IMG/VR virus record: IMGVR_UViG_3300036715_000227
Span: 1 to 64,000 of that record
Length of the DNA stretch: 64,000 nucleotides
Source: a virus
Reading direction: 5' to 3' (one strand)
The notes under the pieces: model-generated
What the model was told of the DNA's origin: nothing
The model's database searches: none
The model's input: only the letters and a program-made list of their open reading frames with translations
Position numbers and translations under genes: made by a program
Shown: positions 26,973 to 35,196 of the stretch, one piece after another
How the letters are laid out: each line of letters starts with the position of its first letter
Position numbering within the stretch: the stretch's first letter is position 1

Positions 26973-27019
26973 TTTGTTTACCGTTTTAAGTTGCCTTGTT
27001 TAAATTTCTAACTTAAGCT

Positions 27020-27048
27020 ATTGTACATTAAGATTAATTAAAGTGCAA
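27020..27048 (-). promoter_or_regulatory. sigma70-type early promoter (tandem 1)
   Basis: Minus strand TTGCAC, 17-bp spacer ending TTAATG, TACAAT, followed by AGCTTAAGTTAG-type sequence shared with the next promoter. Drives the 64-aa gene. Confidence 0.75.
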
Positions 27049-27072
27049 CCGCTTTCTACATTTATTTATTCC

Positions 27073-27092
27073 ATTTAGCACCACTGCTAAAT
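27073..27092 (-). terminator. hairpin between tandem promoters
   Basis: Stem ATTTAGCA/TGCTAAAT with 4-nt loop, ~15 nt after the expected start from promoter 27108-27136; an AATAAATAA late-like box follows it. Confidence 0.4.
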
Positions 27093-27107
27093 TTTCTAAC
27101 TTAAGCT

Positions 27108-27136
27108 ATTGTACAATAAGATTAATTATTATGCAA
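27108..27136 (-). promoter_or_regulatory. sigma70-type early promoter (tandem 2)
   Basis: Minus strand TTGCAT, 17-bp spacer ending TTATTG, TACAAT. Confidence 0.7.
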
Positions 27137-27162
27137 CCTGCTTGTTAAGTTATTTATACCAT

Positions 27163-27197
27163 TTCAAAAAACACTGCTATTAAACACGTTTTTTGAA
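27163..27197 (-). terminator. hairpin after tandem promoter 3
   Basis: Stem TTCAAAAAAC(AC) / GTGTTTTTTGAA-like, over 10 bp; a TATAAATA late box follows at 27151-27158 on the minus strand. Confidence 0.45.
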
Positions 27198-27219
27198 CTC
27201 TTTTTGCTTTCAAGTTCTA

Positions 27220-27248
27220 ATTATGCATTAAGACGCATTGTTTGTCAA
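27220..27248 (-). promoter_or_regulatory. sigma70-type early promoter (tandem 3)
   Basis: Minus strand TTGACA (consensus -35), 17-bp spacer ending TTAATG, CATAAT. Confidence 0.7.
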
Positions 27249-27263
27249 GCCACTTTGGATAAC

Positions 27264-27530
27264 CTACTTAAAAATTGTGGACCACTTCTTTAGCTTCTCT
27301 GCCTTGGCAACGCTTGCTTGGCTTAGTTCTTCTTTATTCAATACGCCACTAGAAACCAAAAGTCCAATCATGCATATAACATCACCAGCTTCTTGCGTTA
27401 GGTTTTGTTGGTTGGAACGATCTTGCCAAGTCGAGTCTAGGCCCCAACGTGTGCACTTGCTTGCCGCCACTACCAACTCACCGCACTCTTCTTTGAGTAT
27501 ATCCAAAATCTCTTTGATTTTGTCGTCCAT
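27264..27530 (-). CDS. MazG-like nucleotide pyrophosphohydrolase
   Basis: 88 residues. The all-alpha NTP-PPase motif is clear: LDILKEECGELVVAASK (ExxE) and later NLTQEAGDVICMIGLLV (ExxD). Such proteins hydrolyse dNTPs or (p)ppGpp-like alarmones to monophosphates plus pyrophosphate. Four acidic metal ligands are present. Single-domain size is right for phage MazG-like enzymes. Stands directly after the 529-aa gene on the same strand. Confidence 0.8.
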   Translation of the reverse strand: MDDKIKEILDILKEECGELVVAASKCTRWGLDSTWQDRSNQQNLTQEAGDVICMIGLLVSSGVLNKEELSQASVAKAEKLKKWSTIFK

Positions 27531-27532
27531 AA

Positions 27533-29122
27533 TTATCGGGTTTCACGACCCATTTTTTCCCTAGTAGGTGCCGTGCTTGCTTTGTCTTTGATACGTGCAA
27601 TGGCTGCTGACTTTTCTGCGCTAGGGCCTATCTCTGTGCGGCCGCCCGTCATTACATTAGGTTTTGCCAATGGAGTTTCTTCGTCTGGAATGTCGTCAAT
27701 GTCAAGCCCTGCACCAAAACCATCATCACCATCCGTGACTCTACCTAATTTAAAACTAAATCCCCCTGCTGTTGGGTCTACAGCACTACACTTATTAACT
27801 ACACTTATCTCGCCATCTAATTTAGCAGGCCACTGAGTTGTAAACACTAATTCGCCTCCCTTAAATTCGGAATACTGCTGAATAAAATTCATCTCTAAAA
27901 TTTGCAATATTGTAGATTGAAACTCCGGAATAGCATTATGCTCATTAATTGCTTCTGCTACATACTTCTTTAGATTATAAACTAACTTACCGGCATCGCA
28001 TGTGCGTTTTTTAACATTCAACCCAGAGAATAAAGGGCTAAACTTTGCAGGCAACGTTGAATCCTTGCCTTGTTTAAAGTTAGCAAGGTCAGTAACACAT
28101 TGTTGAACTAAATTTGGATGCTTTTCAGACAACGGTAAAAATTTTAGCCAGTGTTTCGGCAAAGATTCTGGTGCTATATTAAATATAAAATCAACTGCCG
28201 AAAATGCTTGTGTAATGGTGCTAGGTCCAACTGTCCTGTCGGATGCTTGGCATAGTTCCACAAAACGCAGAGCATTTTTTAATTTGCGGTTTTCTTTTAA
28301 CTCTGGACTAATTTTCAATCCGGAGATAGCAGGGGCGGCACCGCCGCCATTCCCTTTACTAGAAATATTGACACTATGTGAGGTTGTTTCGCTAGTAATA
28401 CTAGCGAAACTATCAGCCAGGTTATTATTTGCTTTAAGCGGGAAGTTCAACGTTAACTCGCCAATATCCCCTCCTAGCCATTCTAAGAAAGCCTTACGCT
28501 TTGGGAATACAGTGCGATTATATAGCAACGCCAAAACTCCAAGGTATTCGCCCGCATAATCAACGATTGCGTTACGCACTTTTTCTTTATCTTTTTCCAA
28601 ATACTCATCCGGAAATACTACCCGTTCAGAAGAAATGATATACCGAGCAAATTGCTGTACCACTTTGCCGTAGTCAGTGCTACTCAATATATTGTTGTTC
28701 GCAATGATATCAAAAAAATCAGCAGCATCTATATTTTGATCGCATATATGAATTTGAGATGGCTTAACCTTTAACGCTTCTTTTCCTGCGTCAGAAGGGT
28801 TTTCTCCCACGGCTGCAGTCATACCACCAAATTCTTTTGTTTTAGCAAGCTTACTTAAAGGGATAGAATCAGGGCTATTCAATATCTTTGCCTTAATTCC
28901 CCCTTTAAATTGTCCTGTATCAAATAATTGTTGGAATCGACTTGCCTCTGTCGGATCTATCACTATTTCCGCCCCGTCTAAACTAGTAAAAGGCGATCCA
29001 GATGCAATTTTTTTAATAAAAAGAGGAAAACGAGCATCATGGCCAGCGCCAGTTAATTCTGATGGGGCCAGGGTAGGAGCTTCTGTTAAAAAGTAATCAA
29101 TTTTATTTAATAAATCGCGCAT
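27533..29122 (-). CDS. large phage protein of unknown function, 529 aa
   Basis: Starts MRDLLNKIDYFLTEAPTLAP. Mostly globular alpha/beta with a Gly-rich stretch (ISSKGNGGGAAPAISGLKIS) near the middle and a basic, low-complexity C-terminus (TAPTREKMGRETR). The xSKGxGGGxxxxxSG phrase may be a nucleotide or nucleic-acid loop, but I cannot place the family. It has a late promoter (29139-29147) and AAGGA before ATG, so it may be a virion or packaging-stage protein. Confidence 0.75.
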   Translation of the reverse strand: MRDLLNKIDYFLTEAPTLAPSELTGAGHDARFPLFIKKIASGSPFTSLDGAEIVIDPTEASRFQQLFDTGQFKGGIKAKILNSPDSIPLSKLAKTKEFGGMTAAVGENPSDAGKEALKVKPSQIHICDQNIDAADFFDIIANNNILSSTDYGKVVQQFARYIISSERVVFPDEYLEKDKEKVRNAIVDYAGEYLGVLALLYNRTVFPKRKAFLEWLGGDIGELTLNFPLKANNNLADSFASITSETTSHSVNISSKGNGGGAAPAISGLKISPELKENRKLKNALRFVELCQASDRTVGPSTITQAFSAVDFIFNIAPESLPKHWLKFLPLSEKHPNLVQQCVTDLANFKQGKDSTLPAKFSPLFSGLNVKKRTCDAGKLVYNLKKYVAEAINEHNAIPEFQSTILQILEMNFIQQYSEFKGGELVFTTQWPAKLDGEISVVNKCSAVDPTAGGFSFKLGRVTDGDDGFGAGLDIDDIPDEETPLAKPNVMTGGRTEIGPSAEKSAAIARIKDKASTAPTREKMGRETR

Positions 29123-29138
29123 GTTGTGTCCTTATAAG

Positions 29139-29147
29139 CTATTTATT
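29139..29147 (-). promoter_or_regulatory. T4-type late promoter
   Basis: Minus strand AATAAATAG, 17 nt before the ATG at 29122, with AAGGACA between. Confidence 0.65.
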
Positions 29148-29901
29148 CACGGATACGATAAAAGCCTTTGTCCAACCAAGTAGTAAGGATGTCTTCCTGT
29201 CGTACATAGTTATTCTTATTAAGACTGTGCTTAATGCTGTCATTGATGAGGTCAGCGTCGGCAAGGTCGTGCCACGACGTTTTGCGCGGGTCCATAGGAG
29301 CGTGACCACTCTTGTACACTGCTGCATAAAGCCACGGATCGTTCATATTCTTGTAGAAATATGCGTCTTTACAGTCGAATCCGTTCACTGCAAGCATGTA
29401 AATCAGCGATGTGATGTTGTGGTTGTAGTATACCCCGCTTGGCGTATTATTGTGCATACGATTGTACAGATAGTGAATATTCTGTGGCATTGCCATCACG
29501 AGCATCCCGTTCTCTGACATTGCATTGCTCCAGTTTTTAAGAGTTTGCAACGGATTTACTGCATACTGGAACGCATCATGGCACCACATCAAATCTACTT
29601 TTCGGGGAAATAGATTGCTATCCTCAAAATTCTTTTGTATGGGCTTTACATTCTCTAGCGCAAGGATCTCTTTGTTGATTTTAGATAAGTCTTCGTCGAC
29701 TGCATAAACTATGTAGTTATGTGGTTCAGGGGGGTCATCGCGTGTTTCCAATGTTGCCCACCATTCTACGTCGAGACCAGCGCCACAGCCCATATCTGCG
29801 ACTACAGTCAAACTGTCTAGAAAACTATCGTAGCCGTACAATAGTTCCAAAATTTGCATACTGTGGTCATGCGAGTCATATGCGTTTCTGAATTGTGCCA
29901 T
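29143..29901 (-). CDS. class I SAM-dependent methyltransferase
   Basis: 252 residues. Motif I VVADMGCGAGLDVEWWATLE, the acidic residue of motif II in YIVYAVDEDLSK, and a motif IV-like VDLMWCHDAFQYAVNPL. The order and spacing fit methyltransferase family 11. MAQFRNAYDSHDHSMQILEL at the start is a lid helix. Overlaps the upstream 88-aa gene by 26 nt. Substrate unknown; third methyltransferase in the window. Confidence 0.85.
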   Translation of the reverse strand: MAQFRNAYDSHDHSMQILELLYGYDSFLDSLTVVADMGCGAGLDVEWWATLETRDDPPEPHNYIVYAVDEDLSKINKEILALENVKPIQKNFEDSNLFPRKVDLMWCHDAFQYAVNPLQTLKNWSNAMSENGMLVMAMPQNIHYLYNRMHNNTPSGVYYNHNITSLIYMLAVNGFDCKDAYFYKNMNDPWLYAAVYKSGHAPMDPRKTSWHDLADADLINDSIKHSLNKNNYVRQEDILTTWLDKGFYRIRE

Positions 29902-30142
29902 CTTTTAATACCTCGTATACTATCTGTTCTTTTAACTTTTTAAGAGCCGGAGCTAACTTCTCACAAGCTTTTCGTAACTCGTCGTCTGATGTCCCCCATG
30001 CATACTCTTGATCTACTACGTGCGCCAATGACGAACATCTGTCTTTTGCAAGTTGAAGATCAATAACGTTTTTAGGTACTTGTGCACGTTCACACAAGTA
30101 CCATTCGTCTAATAATTCTCTTGCAAGTTGTTTATGGTCCAT
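29876..30142 (-). CDS. hypothetical protein, 88 aa
   Basis: Starts MDHKQLARELLDEWYLCERA; helical, with a Lys-rich C-terminal half (KLAPALKKLKEQIVYEVLKD). Its first base is shared with the end of uvsY, and its end overlaps the methyltransferase start, so it is part of one operon with both. Function unknown. Confidence 0.7.
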   Translation of the reverse strand: MDHKQLARELLDEWYLCERAQVPKNVIDLQLAKDRCSSLAHVVDQEYAWGTSDDELRKACEKLAPALKKLKEQIVYEVLKDGTIQKRI

Positions 30143-30594
30143 TACACTGTTACGTCTTCCATACCAGCAGTGCGTAAACGAACCACGTGCCCAGCCATAT
30201 AAGACTTGGCCTCTAGTCCCTTCATCACTCCTAAGTACTTATTCCGCAGTAAAGCCACTTCATTTATTAATGTTTCATAATCAATGACTTCGTCCTCGCC
30301 GTCAACATACTTCTCAGCATCCCTACTAGTAAGTGCTCGAGCGTATCCTTCTAGATACTTTTGGAAATGTTTACGGCGTATCTTACGAAGCTGAATGTTC
30401 ATGTGCCCCAGTACAGCTTCAATTTCTTGCAGCTGATGGAACCTATGCTCGGTTTGCCCTGGTAGCGCCGCAACGTTCTTCTCGACGTTTCCTTTAAGGG
30501 CTATCTCTCCACGGGCTCCAATAAGCTCAGACTCAAAGTACTGGATGAAGTTAGGTAGCGCGGATAAATCCGCGACTACTTTGTTGTACCACAT
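30142..30594 (-). CDS. uvsY: UvsY-like recombination mediator
   Basis: 150 residues. The C-terminal part (AEKYVDGEDEVIDYETLINE then LRNKYLGVMKGLEAKSYMAG and HVVRLRTAG) follows the T4-like UvsY pattern, with a basic, helical N-terminal half (QLRKIRRKHFQKYLEGYARA). In T4, UvsY helps load UvsX recombinase on gp32-coated single strands. Its neighbours here are uvsX and gp32, as expected. Start ATG 30594 overlaps the stop of the acidic gene upstream. Confidence 0.8.
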   Translation of the reverse strand: MWYNKVVADLSALPNFIQYFESELIGARGEIALKGNVEKNVAALPGQTEHRFHQLQEIEAVLGHMNIQLRKIRRKHFQKYLEGYARALTSRDAEKYVDGEDEVIDYETLINEVALLRNKYLGVMKGLEAKSYMAGHVVRLRTAGMEDVTV

Positions 30595-30821
30595 TACTCG
30601 TCGTCTTCGTTGTAGTAATCGTCTTCGTCTTCAGCGGCATACTCGCGCATTGCCTTGGACAATGTCGGGTCACTACCGCCAAAGTCTTGCAACTCTTCGT
30701 CAGACAACATATCAACCATTACGCTCATTACGTTGTCTGCCGCCTCTTGACGGTCCTTGGCAGGGATGTACTGCTTAAGGATGGAGTATACTTCGTTCAA
30801 TACTTCTACTTCGATGCTCAT
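30594..30821 (-). CDS. small acidic protein, 75 aa
   Basis: Start taken at the ATG giving MSIEVEVLNEVYSILKQYIP, which has AAGGAAAATCAA upstream. Ends in a run of acidic residues (REYAAEDEDDYYNEDDE). The size and acidic tail recall small T4-like transcription or recombination accessory proteins (gp33-like), but I cannot confirm this. The ATG overlaps the TGA of the inserted GIY-YIG gene (ATGA). Confidence 0.65.
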   Translation of the reverse strand: MSIEVEVLNEVYSILKQYIPAKDRQEAADNVMSVMVDMLSDEELQDFGGSDPTLSKAMREYAAEDEDDYYNEDDE

Positions 30822-31525
30822 TTGATTTTCCTTATTACTAACCAACCTTTACATTTTCCGCTAGTTGGTATTTTATTGTATTTTAACACTTTTTCCATCG
30901 TTGACACAACCAAGTTGTTAGCCAAACAAAATTTTGCAAACTCTCCTACTACATTAAACATTTCCCCGGCCGGATTAACGAAAACAAATTCCTTGCTATT
31001 ATTCTTATTCCCTGACATGCGTATAGAATGTGCCTCTTTCACTTCACTGGTATGATGCTTTCCGTAGAAAGCATTTTCCTTGCCGTTTCTTCCTATCTTA
31101 GCCTTAGTTTGCTCGGAATGCTTTTTTCTGCCCACTGTGTTGCAAGTAGTAACATAACTTGCAACTCTTTTTTCTATATGCAATTTAGATTGCTTTTTAC
31201 CTAAATGAGAAGGAGGTCGGTTATCTATACATATGTTCGTTAAAATTCCATTTTCGTCAATGTTTTCTCTGCCGTATTGCTTAATAAATTTAGCTTCAAG
31301 TAAGTATGCATCATGTTCACTCTCAATATTGTCTACTAGAATTTTTACAGGTACGTCAAATCCGTTATTAGTTAAGTATAGGATTTTAAATGTTTTATAC
31401 CGATTACTTGTCGTATCTGCACGTTCTTTAAAATGGTCTAAATGCCTAGTGTTAGCTTTAAGCCCTTTACCGATATAAAACGGATCACCTGTTCGAATAT
31501 CAATTAACGCATAGACATAATACAT
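30818..31525 (-). CDS. GIY-YIG homing endonuclease (Seg-like)
   Basis: 235 residues. GIY-YIG domain at the start: MYYVYALIDIRTGDPFYIGK with the conserved Arg in HLDHFKERADT and Glu in DAYLLEAKFIKQYG. A series of NUMOD3-like repeats follows (KKHSEQTKAKIGRNGKENAF, YGKHHTSEVKEAHS), then a helix-turn-helix near the end. It sits between uvsX and the acidic gene, and its stop overlaps the next ATG. Probably a free-standing mobile gene that cuts a related phage's copy of this locus. Confidence 0.88.
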   Translation of the reverse strand: MYYVYALIDIRTGDPFYIGKGLKANTRHLDHFKERADTTSNRYKTFKILYLTNNGFDVPVKILVDNIESEHDAYLLEAKFIKQYGRENIDENGILTNICIDNRPPSHLGKKQSKLHIEKRVASYVTTCNTVGRKKHSEQTKAKIGRNGKENAFYGKHHTSEVKEAHSIRMSGNKNNSKEFVFVNPAGEMFNVVGEFAKFCLANNLVVSTMEKVLKYNKIPTSGKCKGWLVIRKIK

Positions 31526-31568
31526 AGCAGCCTTTATAGTTATTTAGCTAGACTGCTATGTATCCATA

Positions 31569-32651
31569 TTACTCTTCCACCGGGTCAATCGAATCTACTG
31601 TTTCCGGGGTTCGGCCTGACATCAGATGAGGATTAGCCGTTATGTCAGCCATAACACGAGTCAAACATTCGTCGTCATTACGTTCCCATCCTTTTCGAAA
31701 TTTTTTAATAATTTCACCATCAGTTGTTGTATATACTAGGCTGTTACCTTCCTTCTTTAGAAGTGCCTTACCTTCAAACATATCCGTCAATCCAGACGTA
31801 GGACTCATTCCTTGCTCGTAAGGAATCTTAACTTGCACGGATTCAAACGGCTTTGCATAACGAGTCTTCATGATCTTACAAGCTGCACGAATACCAGCAA
31901 CTTCTTTAGTCTTGTTTCCATCTTCATCTTCCTTTAGCTTAAGCTTGCGCATAGCAACGACGATAGATGAGGCATAGATGAAGCCTTGTCCACCAGAGAT
32001 CTTGTCGTCTGGATCAAACATGTCTTGCGATGCGTATGTGTGGTTAGTTGCAACCAGGCCAATGCCCAACGAGCCAAACATGTTAACACAGTTGCGCACT
32101 AATGCAGTCAATGCCTTAGGCTTGCGACCCATGTCACCCTTCATGTCACCTGCATTGAACTGGTTAACGTCTGTAGGAGTCAACAACATACCCAGCGAGT
32201 CAAGTACAATCAGTACCTTAGGACGATCTGCTTCTGGTACATCTTTGTATTGTGCAACGAACTCGCTGATCATCTTTGCGACGTCATCGATCATTGCCAT
32301 GTTGAGTTTCAGAAGCTTGTCTTCCGATGTGTCAACGTTAAGAGCATGTAACCACTTTTCATCTAGTGCGTTTTCCGTATCGATTAGAATAGGAAATATG
32401 CCGGCCTTTTGTGCATTGGCAACAAGATTGCCAGAACAGATAAAGGACTTACCCGCACCAGATTCTCCAGCAAACACCGTTACCTTGCCCAACGGAATAC
32501 CGCGGTCAAAGGCGCCGGAGATTAGATAGTTGAGAGCGTAGTTATTAGTGCTTACCCAGTCAGTCGGGTCATTGAATCCTGTGCTAAGTCCTTCGATAGA
32601 CTTAGTGATAGATTTGCGAAATTTGCTAACATCAAACGGGCGATTGGCCAT
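31569..32651 (-). CDS. uvsX: UvsX RecA-like recombinase
   Basis: 360 residues. Walker A GESGAGKS in KVTVFAGESGAGKSFI, Walker B KVLIVLDSLGML, L1/L2-type region GDMGRKPKALTALV and VATNHTYASQDMF with GGQGF. Length and order fit phage T4 UvsX (RecA family), the strand-exchange protein of phage recombination-dependent replication. The ATG (MANRPFDVSKFRKS) follows AAGGAAAACAA. The coding ends of mobile GIY-YIG genes lie on both sides; the upstream one overlaps its first 20 nt. Confidence 0.95.
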   Translation of the reverse strand: MANRPFDVSKFRKSITKSIEGLSTGFNDPTDWVSTNNYALNYLISGAFDRGIPLGKVTVFAGESGAGKSFICSGNLVANAQKAGIFPILIDTENALDEKWLHALNVDTSEDKLLKLNMAMIDDVAKMISEFVAQYKDVPEADRPKVLIVLDSLGMLLTPTDVNQFNAGDMKGDMGRKPKALTALVRNCVNMFGSLGIGLVATNHTYASQDMFDPDDKISGGQGFIYASSIVVAMRKLKLKEDEDGNKTKEVAGIRAACKIMKTRYAKPFESVQVKIPYEQGMSPTSGLTDMFEGKALLKKEGNSLVYTTTDGEIIKKFRKGWERNDDECLTRVMADITANPHLMSGRTPETVDSIDPVEE

Positions 32652-33267
32652 TTTGTTTTCCTTTTAAATATGATTGTCTTCTAGCTTCGGACCAGGGCTT
32701 ACCTTTTAATGATTCGCCTAATTTAGCAGCATGTTCGGGAGTACGCTTATACTCTTTCATTTGTTGCTTAGTTGCATCCGAATGCTTATAATTCAACTGT
32801 TGTTGCGATTGACTCATTTTTTGCTTAGTTGCGTCTGAATGTTTCAATCCCAAATGACCGTTAGAATTAAATTTTCCTTTTTTAGTCGCTTGCATTTTTT
32901 GAATACGAGCTGCTTTAGCTTCAGCAGATTCACCGTAAGATGTTAAAACTCTAGAATTAGTTTCTTTATCTACATACGCTTTATTCAAACGTAACGGATC
33001 TGTTTTGCTTTCTTTAATCAATCTTTGTTCTTCCCAGAAACAATCTTCGTACTTTTCATTTCTGAATAATATTTGAACTTCAAACGAATCTGCACCATAC
33101 ATCTCTATTAACTCTTTAACTTTCCTCGATGAAGAAAAATAATGAATCCATAAATCGTCCTCTGGAGAACGTTTTTGTCGTATATTGCTTGCTCTTGATC
33201 CTATATAAAATTGATTAGTTATCTTATTTTTTAAAAAGTACACATAGGCTTGAAATTTATTTTGCAT
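32632..33267 (-). CDS. GIY-YIG homing endonuclease
   Basis: 211 residues. N-terminal GIY-YIG motif in AYVYFLKNKITNQFYIGSRA, conserved Glu in EEQRLIKESKTDP, then NUMOD3-type repeats (GLKHSDATKQKMSQSQQQL, NYKHSDATKQQMKEYKRT) and a short basic tail. Its 3' end overlaps the first 20 nt of uvsX, so it is inserted right at the uvsX start. A late promoter box lies at 33271-33279. Confidence 0.87.
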   Translation of the reverse strand: MQNKFQAYVYFLKNKITNQFYIGSRASNIRQKRSPEDDLWIHYFSSSRKVKELIEMYGADSFEVQILFRNEKYEDCFWEEQRLIKESKTDPLRLNKAYVDKETNSRVLTSYGESAEAKAARIQKMQATKKGKFNSNGHLGLKHSDATKQKMSQSQQQLNYKHSDATKQQMKEYKRTPEHAAKLGESLKGKPWSEARRQSYLKGKQNGQSPV

Positions 33268-33270
33268 ACA

Positions 33271-33279
33271 TTATTTATG
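33271..33279 (-). promoter_or_regulatory. T4-type late promoter, possibly leaderless
   Basis: Minus strand CATAAATAA ends 3 nt before the ATG of the GIY-YIG gene at 33267. Confidence 0.65.
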
Positions 33280-33301
33280 CTGTCAAATGGTTTTGCCATG
33301 A

Positions 33302-34015
33302 TTATTCCTTAATTAACTTTATAAATTCAGTTGTGCTTGTTGGATGACCAACAAGCAATTTCATTGAACTGTGATCCTTTACCGCTCGACTAATTATCGA
33401 ATGAATTATTCCTACTTCGAAAAAGTTTAAGTTCACAGTGTAGTGTATCCCTTGTATTACATCATATGCAATTTTAACACACCTGGCTATATTATCATAG
33501 TATTTTTGGTTACATTCAGCGACAAGTTTCGAAAATTCTAAAACTCTATCTTCATTCACTGCTAGTCCCATCTCGGTGAGCTTTGTTGAAAACATTTTTG
33601 GATTTTCCCAATACCATAATACATCAACCACATGGTCTGCTGATACGAACGCATGTTGCCTATCAGACAGACACACAGATAAAATCTCTAATTGTTCACC
33701 ATAATTGCCGCTAACTTTTTTATAGATAATGTCTCCGAATTCAGGAGTCCTTCCGTGCCACTTTTCAAAACTCATAAGCTGGATTAGTAATTTACCAAAT
33801 TCAGTTGTCGAGGTAGACGCAATCACTGTACTGTCATGAGGCGGACGGGCAGGGTGGAAAATTTTATAAAATAATTCAAGAGGCTTGTAATGATGTAGAT
33901 TTTTTCCCGGGACGAATGAAGGTAAAATATCACTTCCACCTTCATTCGTACAGTAATCCAACATTGCTGCCAAGGTGTTACCCATGGCACCATTTGGATA
34001 TACAATGCTTAACAC
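33302..34015 (-). CDS. hypothetical protein, 237 aa
   Basis: Starts MLSIVYPNGAMGNTLAAMLD. Mixed alpha/beta; HGRTPEFGDIIYKKVSGNYG and SADHVVDVLWYWENPKMFST are its most regular parts. The opening strand-Gly-rich loop recalls sulfotransferase or nucleotide-binding folds, but no motif is convincing. Starts 1 nt after the stop of gp32, so it is probably co-expressed with it. Confidence 0.7.
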   Translation of the reverse strand: MLSIVYPNGAMGNTLAAMLDYCTNEGGSDILPSFVPGKNLHHYKPLELFYKIFHPARPPHDSTVIASTSTTEFGKLLIQLMSFEKWHGRTPEFGDIIYKKVSGNYGEQLEILSVCLSDRQHAFVSADHVVDVLWYWENPKMFSTKLTEMGLAVNEDRVLEFSKLVAECNQKYYDNIARCVKIAYDVIQGIHYTVNLNFFEVGIIHSIISRAVKDHSSMKLLVGHPTSTTEFIKLIKE

Positions 34016-34016
34016 A

Positions 34017-35051
34017 TTAAGATTGCTTGCGGCTACGGATCATTGCCAAAATGTCTTCGGCGGACTTGGTAGTTGCCTTAGCAGGAGTTACTACTGGTGC
34101 AGTAGCTTCTGGTGCAGCATCTTCTTCCCAAGGTTGAGCAGCGGCTTCTGCAACTGGTGCAGCGGCTGGTGCAGGACGAGCGACTGGTGCGCTTGGCTTG
34201 ACTGCAACGCCGGTACCTTCGTTGGCTGTATCTTCTGCACCCTTGGATTGGAATCCACTTGGCTTGAAGTACTTTTCCCAACGTTCGCGGTCGTAAGGTT
34301 GTCCGTCAACGGATGCTTCGAACATTTCCTTCATGACCTGCAACTCAACTTCTCCTGGCTTCTTTGGCAAGAATGTAGACAAGTCAAACAGACCATGTGT
34401 TTCGATAGCAGTCGCTTCGTCTGCTGTCAATGCAGTTTCCTTACGGGACCAGCTGGATGTGCTGTAGTCAGCGTAACCACCTTTGGAGGTCTTCTTAACG
34501 GTGAAGTCAAGACCTGCAACGTAGTCAGTTGGCAAGTTTTCCAATTCTGGGTCCATCAACGCAGTCTTAACCAAGTTAAAGATTTGTGGGCTGATGATGA
34601 AACGACGGATTGGGTTGCCCTCTGGGCCCTTGTCGTCGGCGATTGGGTTTTCGTGCACGAAACCTTGGAACAAGTAAGACTTCTTCTTCCAGTACTTGCG
34701 ACCAAGTTCTTCGAGGTTAGGGTCCTTGAACCATGGGCGAACTTCTGCCAAGATTGGGCATTGCGAACCATCGTTGTACATTTCGACGCAAGGTACTTGC
34801 ACACGTACTTGCTTAGAGTCTGCCTCGCCTTTGATACCAGCGAATGTCAAATTGATCATTGCCTTCTCAACCCAGAAGTAAGAGTTTTTGGTGTTGCCGT
34901 CAGGCAGGAAACGAATGCGGGCTTGTGTGCCTTCGGCGATATTCCAGTGGGGGTAAATTACGTTGTCACCAGCAAATTTGCCTTTGCCGCCTTGACCGTT
35001 GTTGGATTGCGCTTGTAGTTTAGCGCGAATTTCTGCGAGAGTAAGTGCCAT
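34017..35051 (-). CDS. gp32: single-stranded DNA-binding protein gp32
   Basis: 344 residues. The T4 gp32 layout is visible: N-terminal basic region MALTLAEIRAKLQAQSNNGQ for cooperativity, the core OB-fold (ARIRFLPDGNTKNSYFWVEK; KQVRVQVPCVEMYNDGSQCP with metal-binding Cys; RRFIISPQIFNLVKTALMD), and a C-terminal Ala/Pro-rich linker with an acidic patch and tail (EDILAMIRSRKQS). Coats single strands and recruits UvsY/UvsX. The ~100-nt leader contains a late box (35153-35160) and a hairpin (35109-35134) that could serve translational control, as in T4. Confidence 0.93.
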   Translation of the reverse strand: MALTLAEIRAKLQAQSNNGQGGKGKFAGDNVIYPHWNIAEGTQARIRFLPDGNTKNSYFWVEKAMINLTFAGIKGEADSKQVRVQVPCVEMYNDGSQCPILAEVRPWFKDPNLEELGRKYWKKKSYLFQGFVHENPIADDKGPEGNPIRRFIISPQIFNLVKTALMDPELENLPTDYVAGLDFTVKKTSKGGYADYSTSSWSRKETALTADEATAIETHGLFDLSTFLPKKPGEVELQVMKEMFEASVDGQPYDRERWEKYFKPSGFQSKGAEDTANEGTGVAVKPSAPVARPAPAAAPVAEAAAQPWEEDAAPEATAPVVTPAKATTKSAEDILAMIRSRKQS

Positions 35052-35108
35052 GATAAATATTTCCTTGTATGTTAAGTTTTAAGTTGGTCTTAGTTTTGCT
35101 TTGATGCA

Positions 35109-35134
35109 ATAACGTCACGCTACTTGCGTAACGT
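35109..35134 (-). promoter_or_regulatory. hairpin in the gp32 leader
   Basis: Imperfect stem AACGTcACGC / GCGTaACGT around TACTT, ~60 nt before the gp32 ATG. Possible autoregulatory site, by analogy with T4 gene 32. Confidence 0.35.
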
Positions 35135-35196
35135 AAATTTATTGTAACATTGTATTTATCCCTGAGCAAGGAAAACGACTATTTTTCTTTTACCAA

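Noticed and set aside
33975-35018. 347-aa plus-strand frame
   Set aside because: Lies antisense to gp32; Cys/Trp-rich composition typical of a shadow frame.
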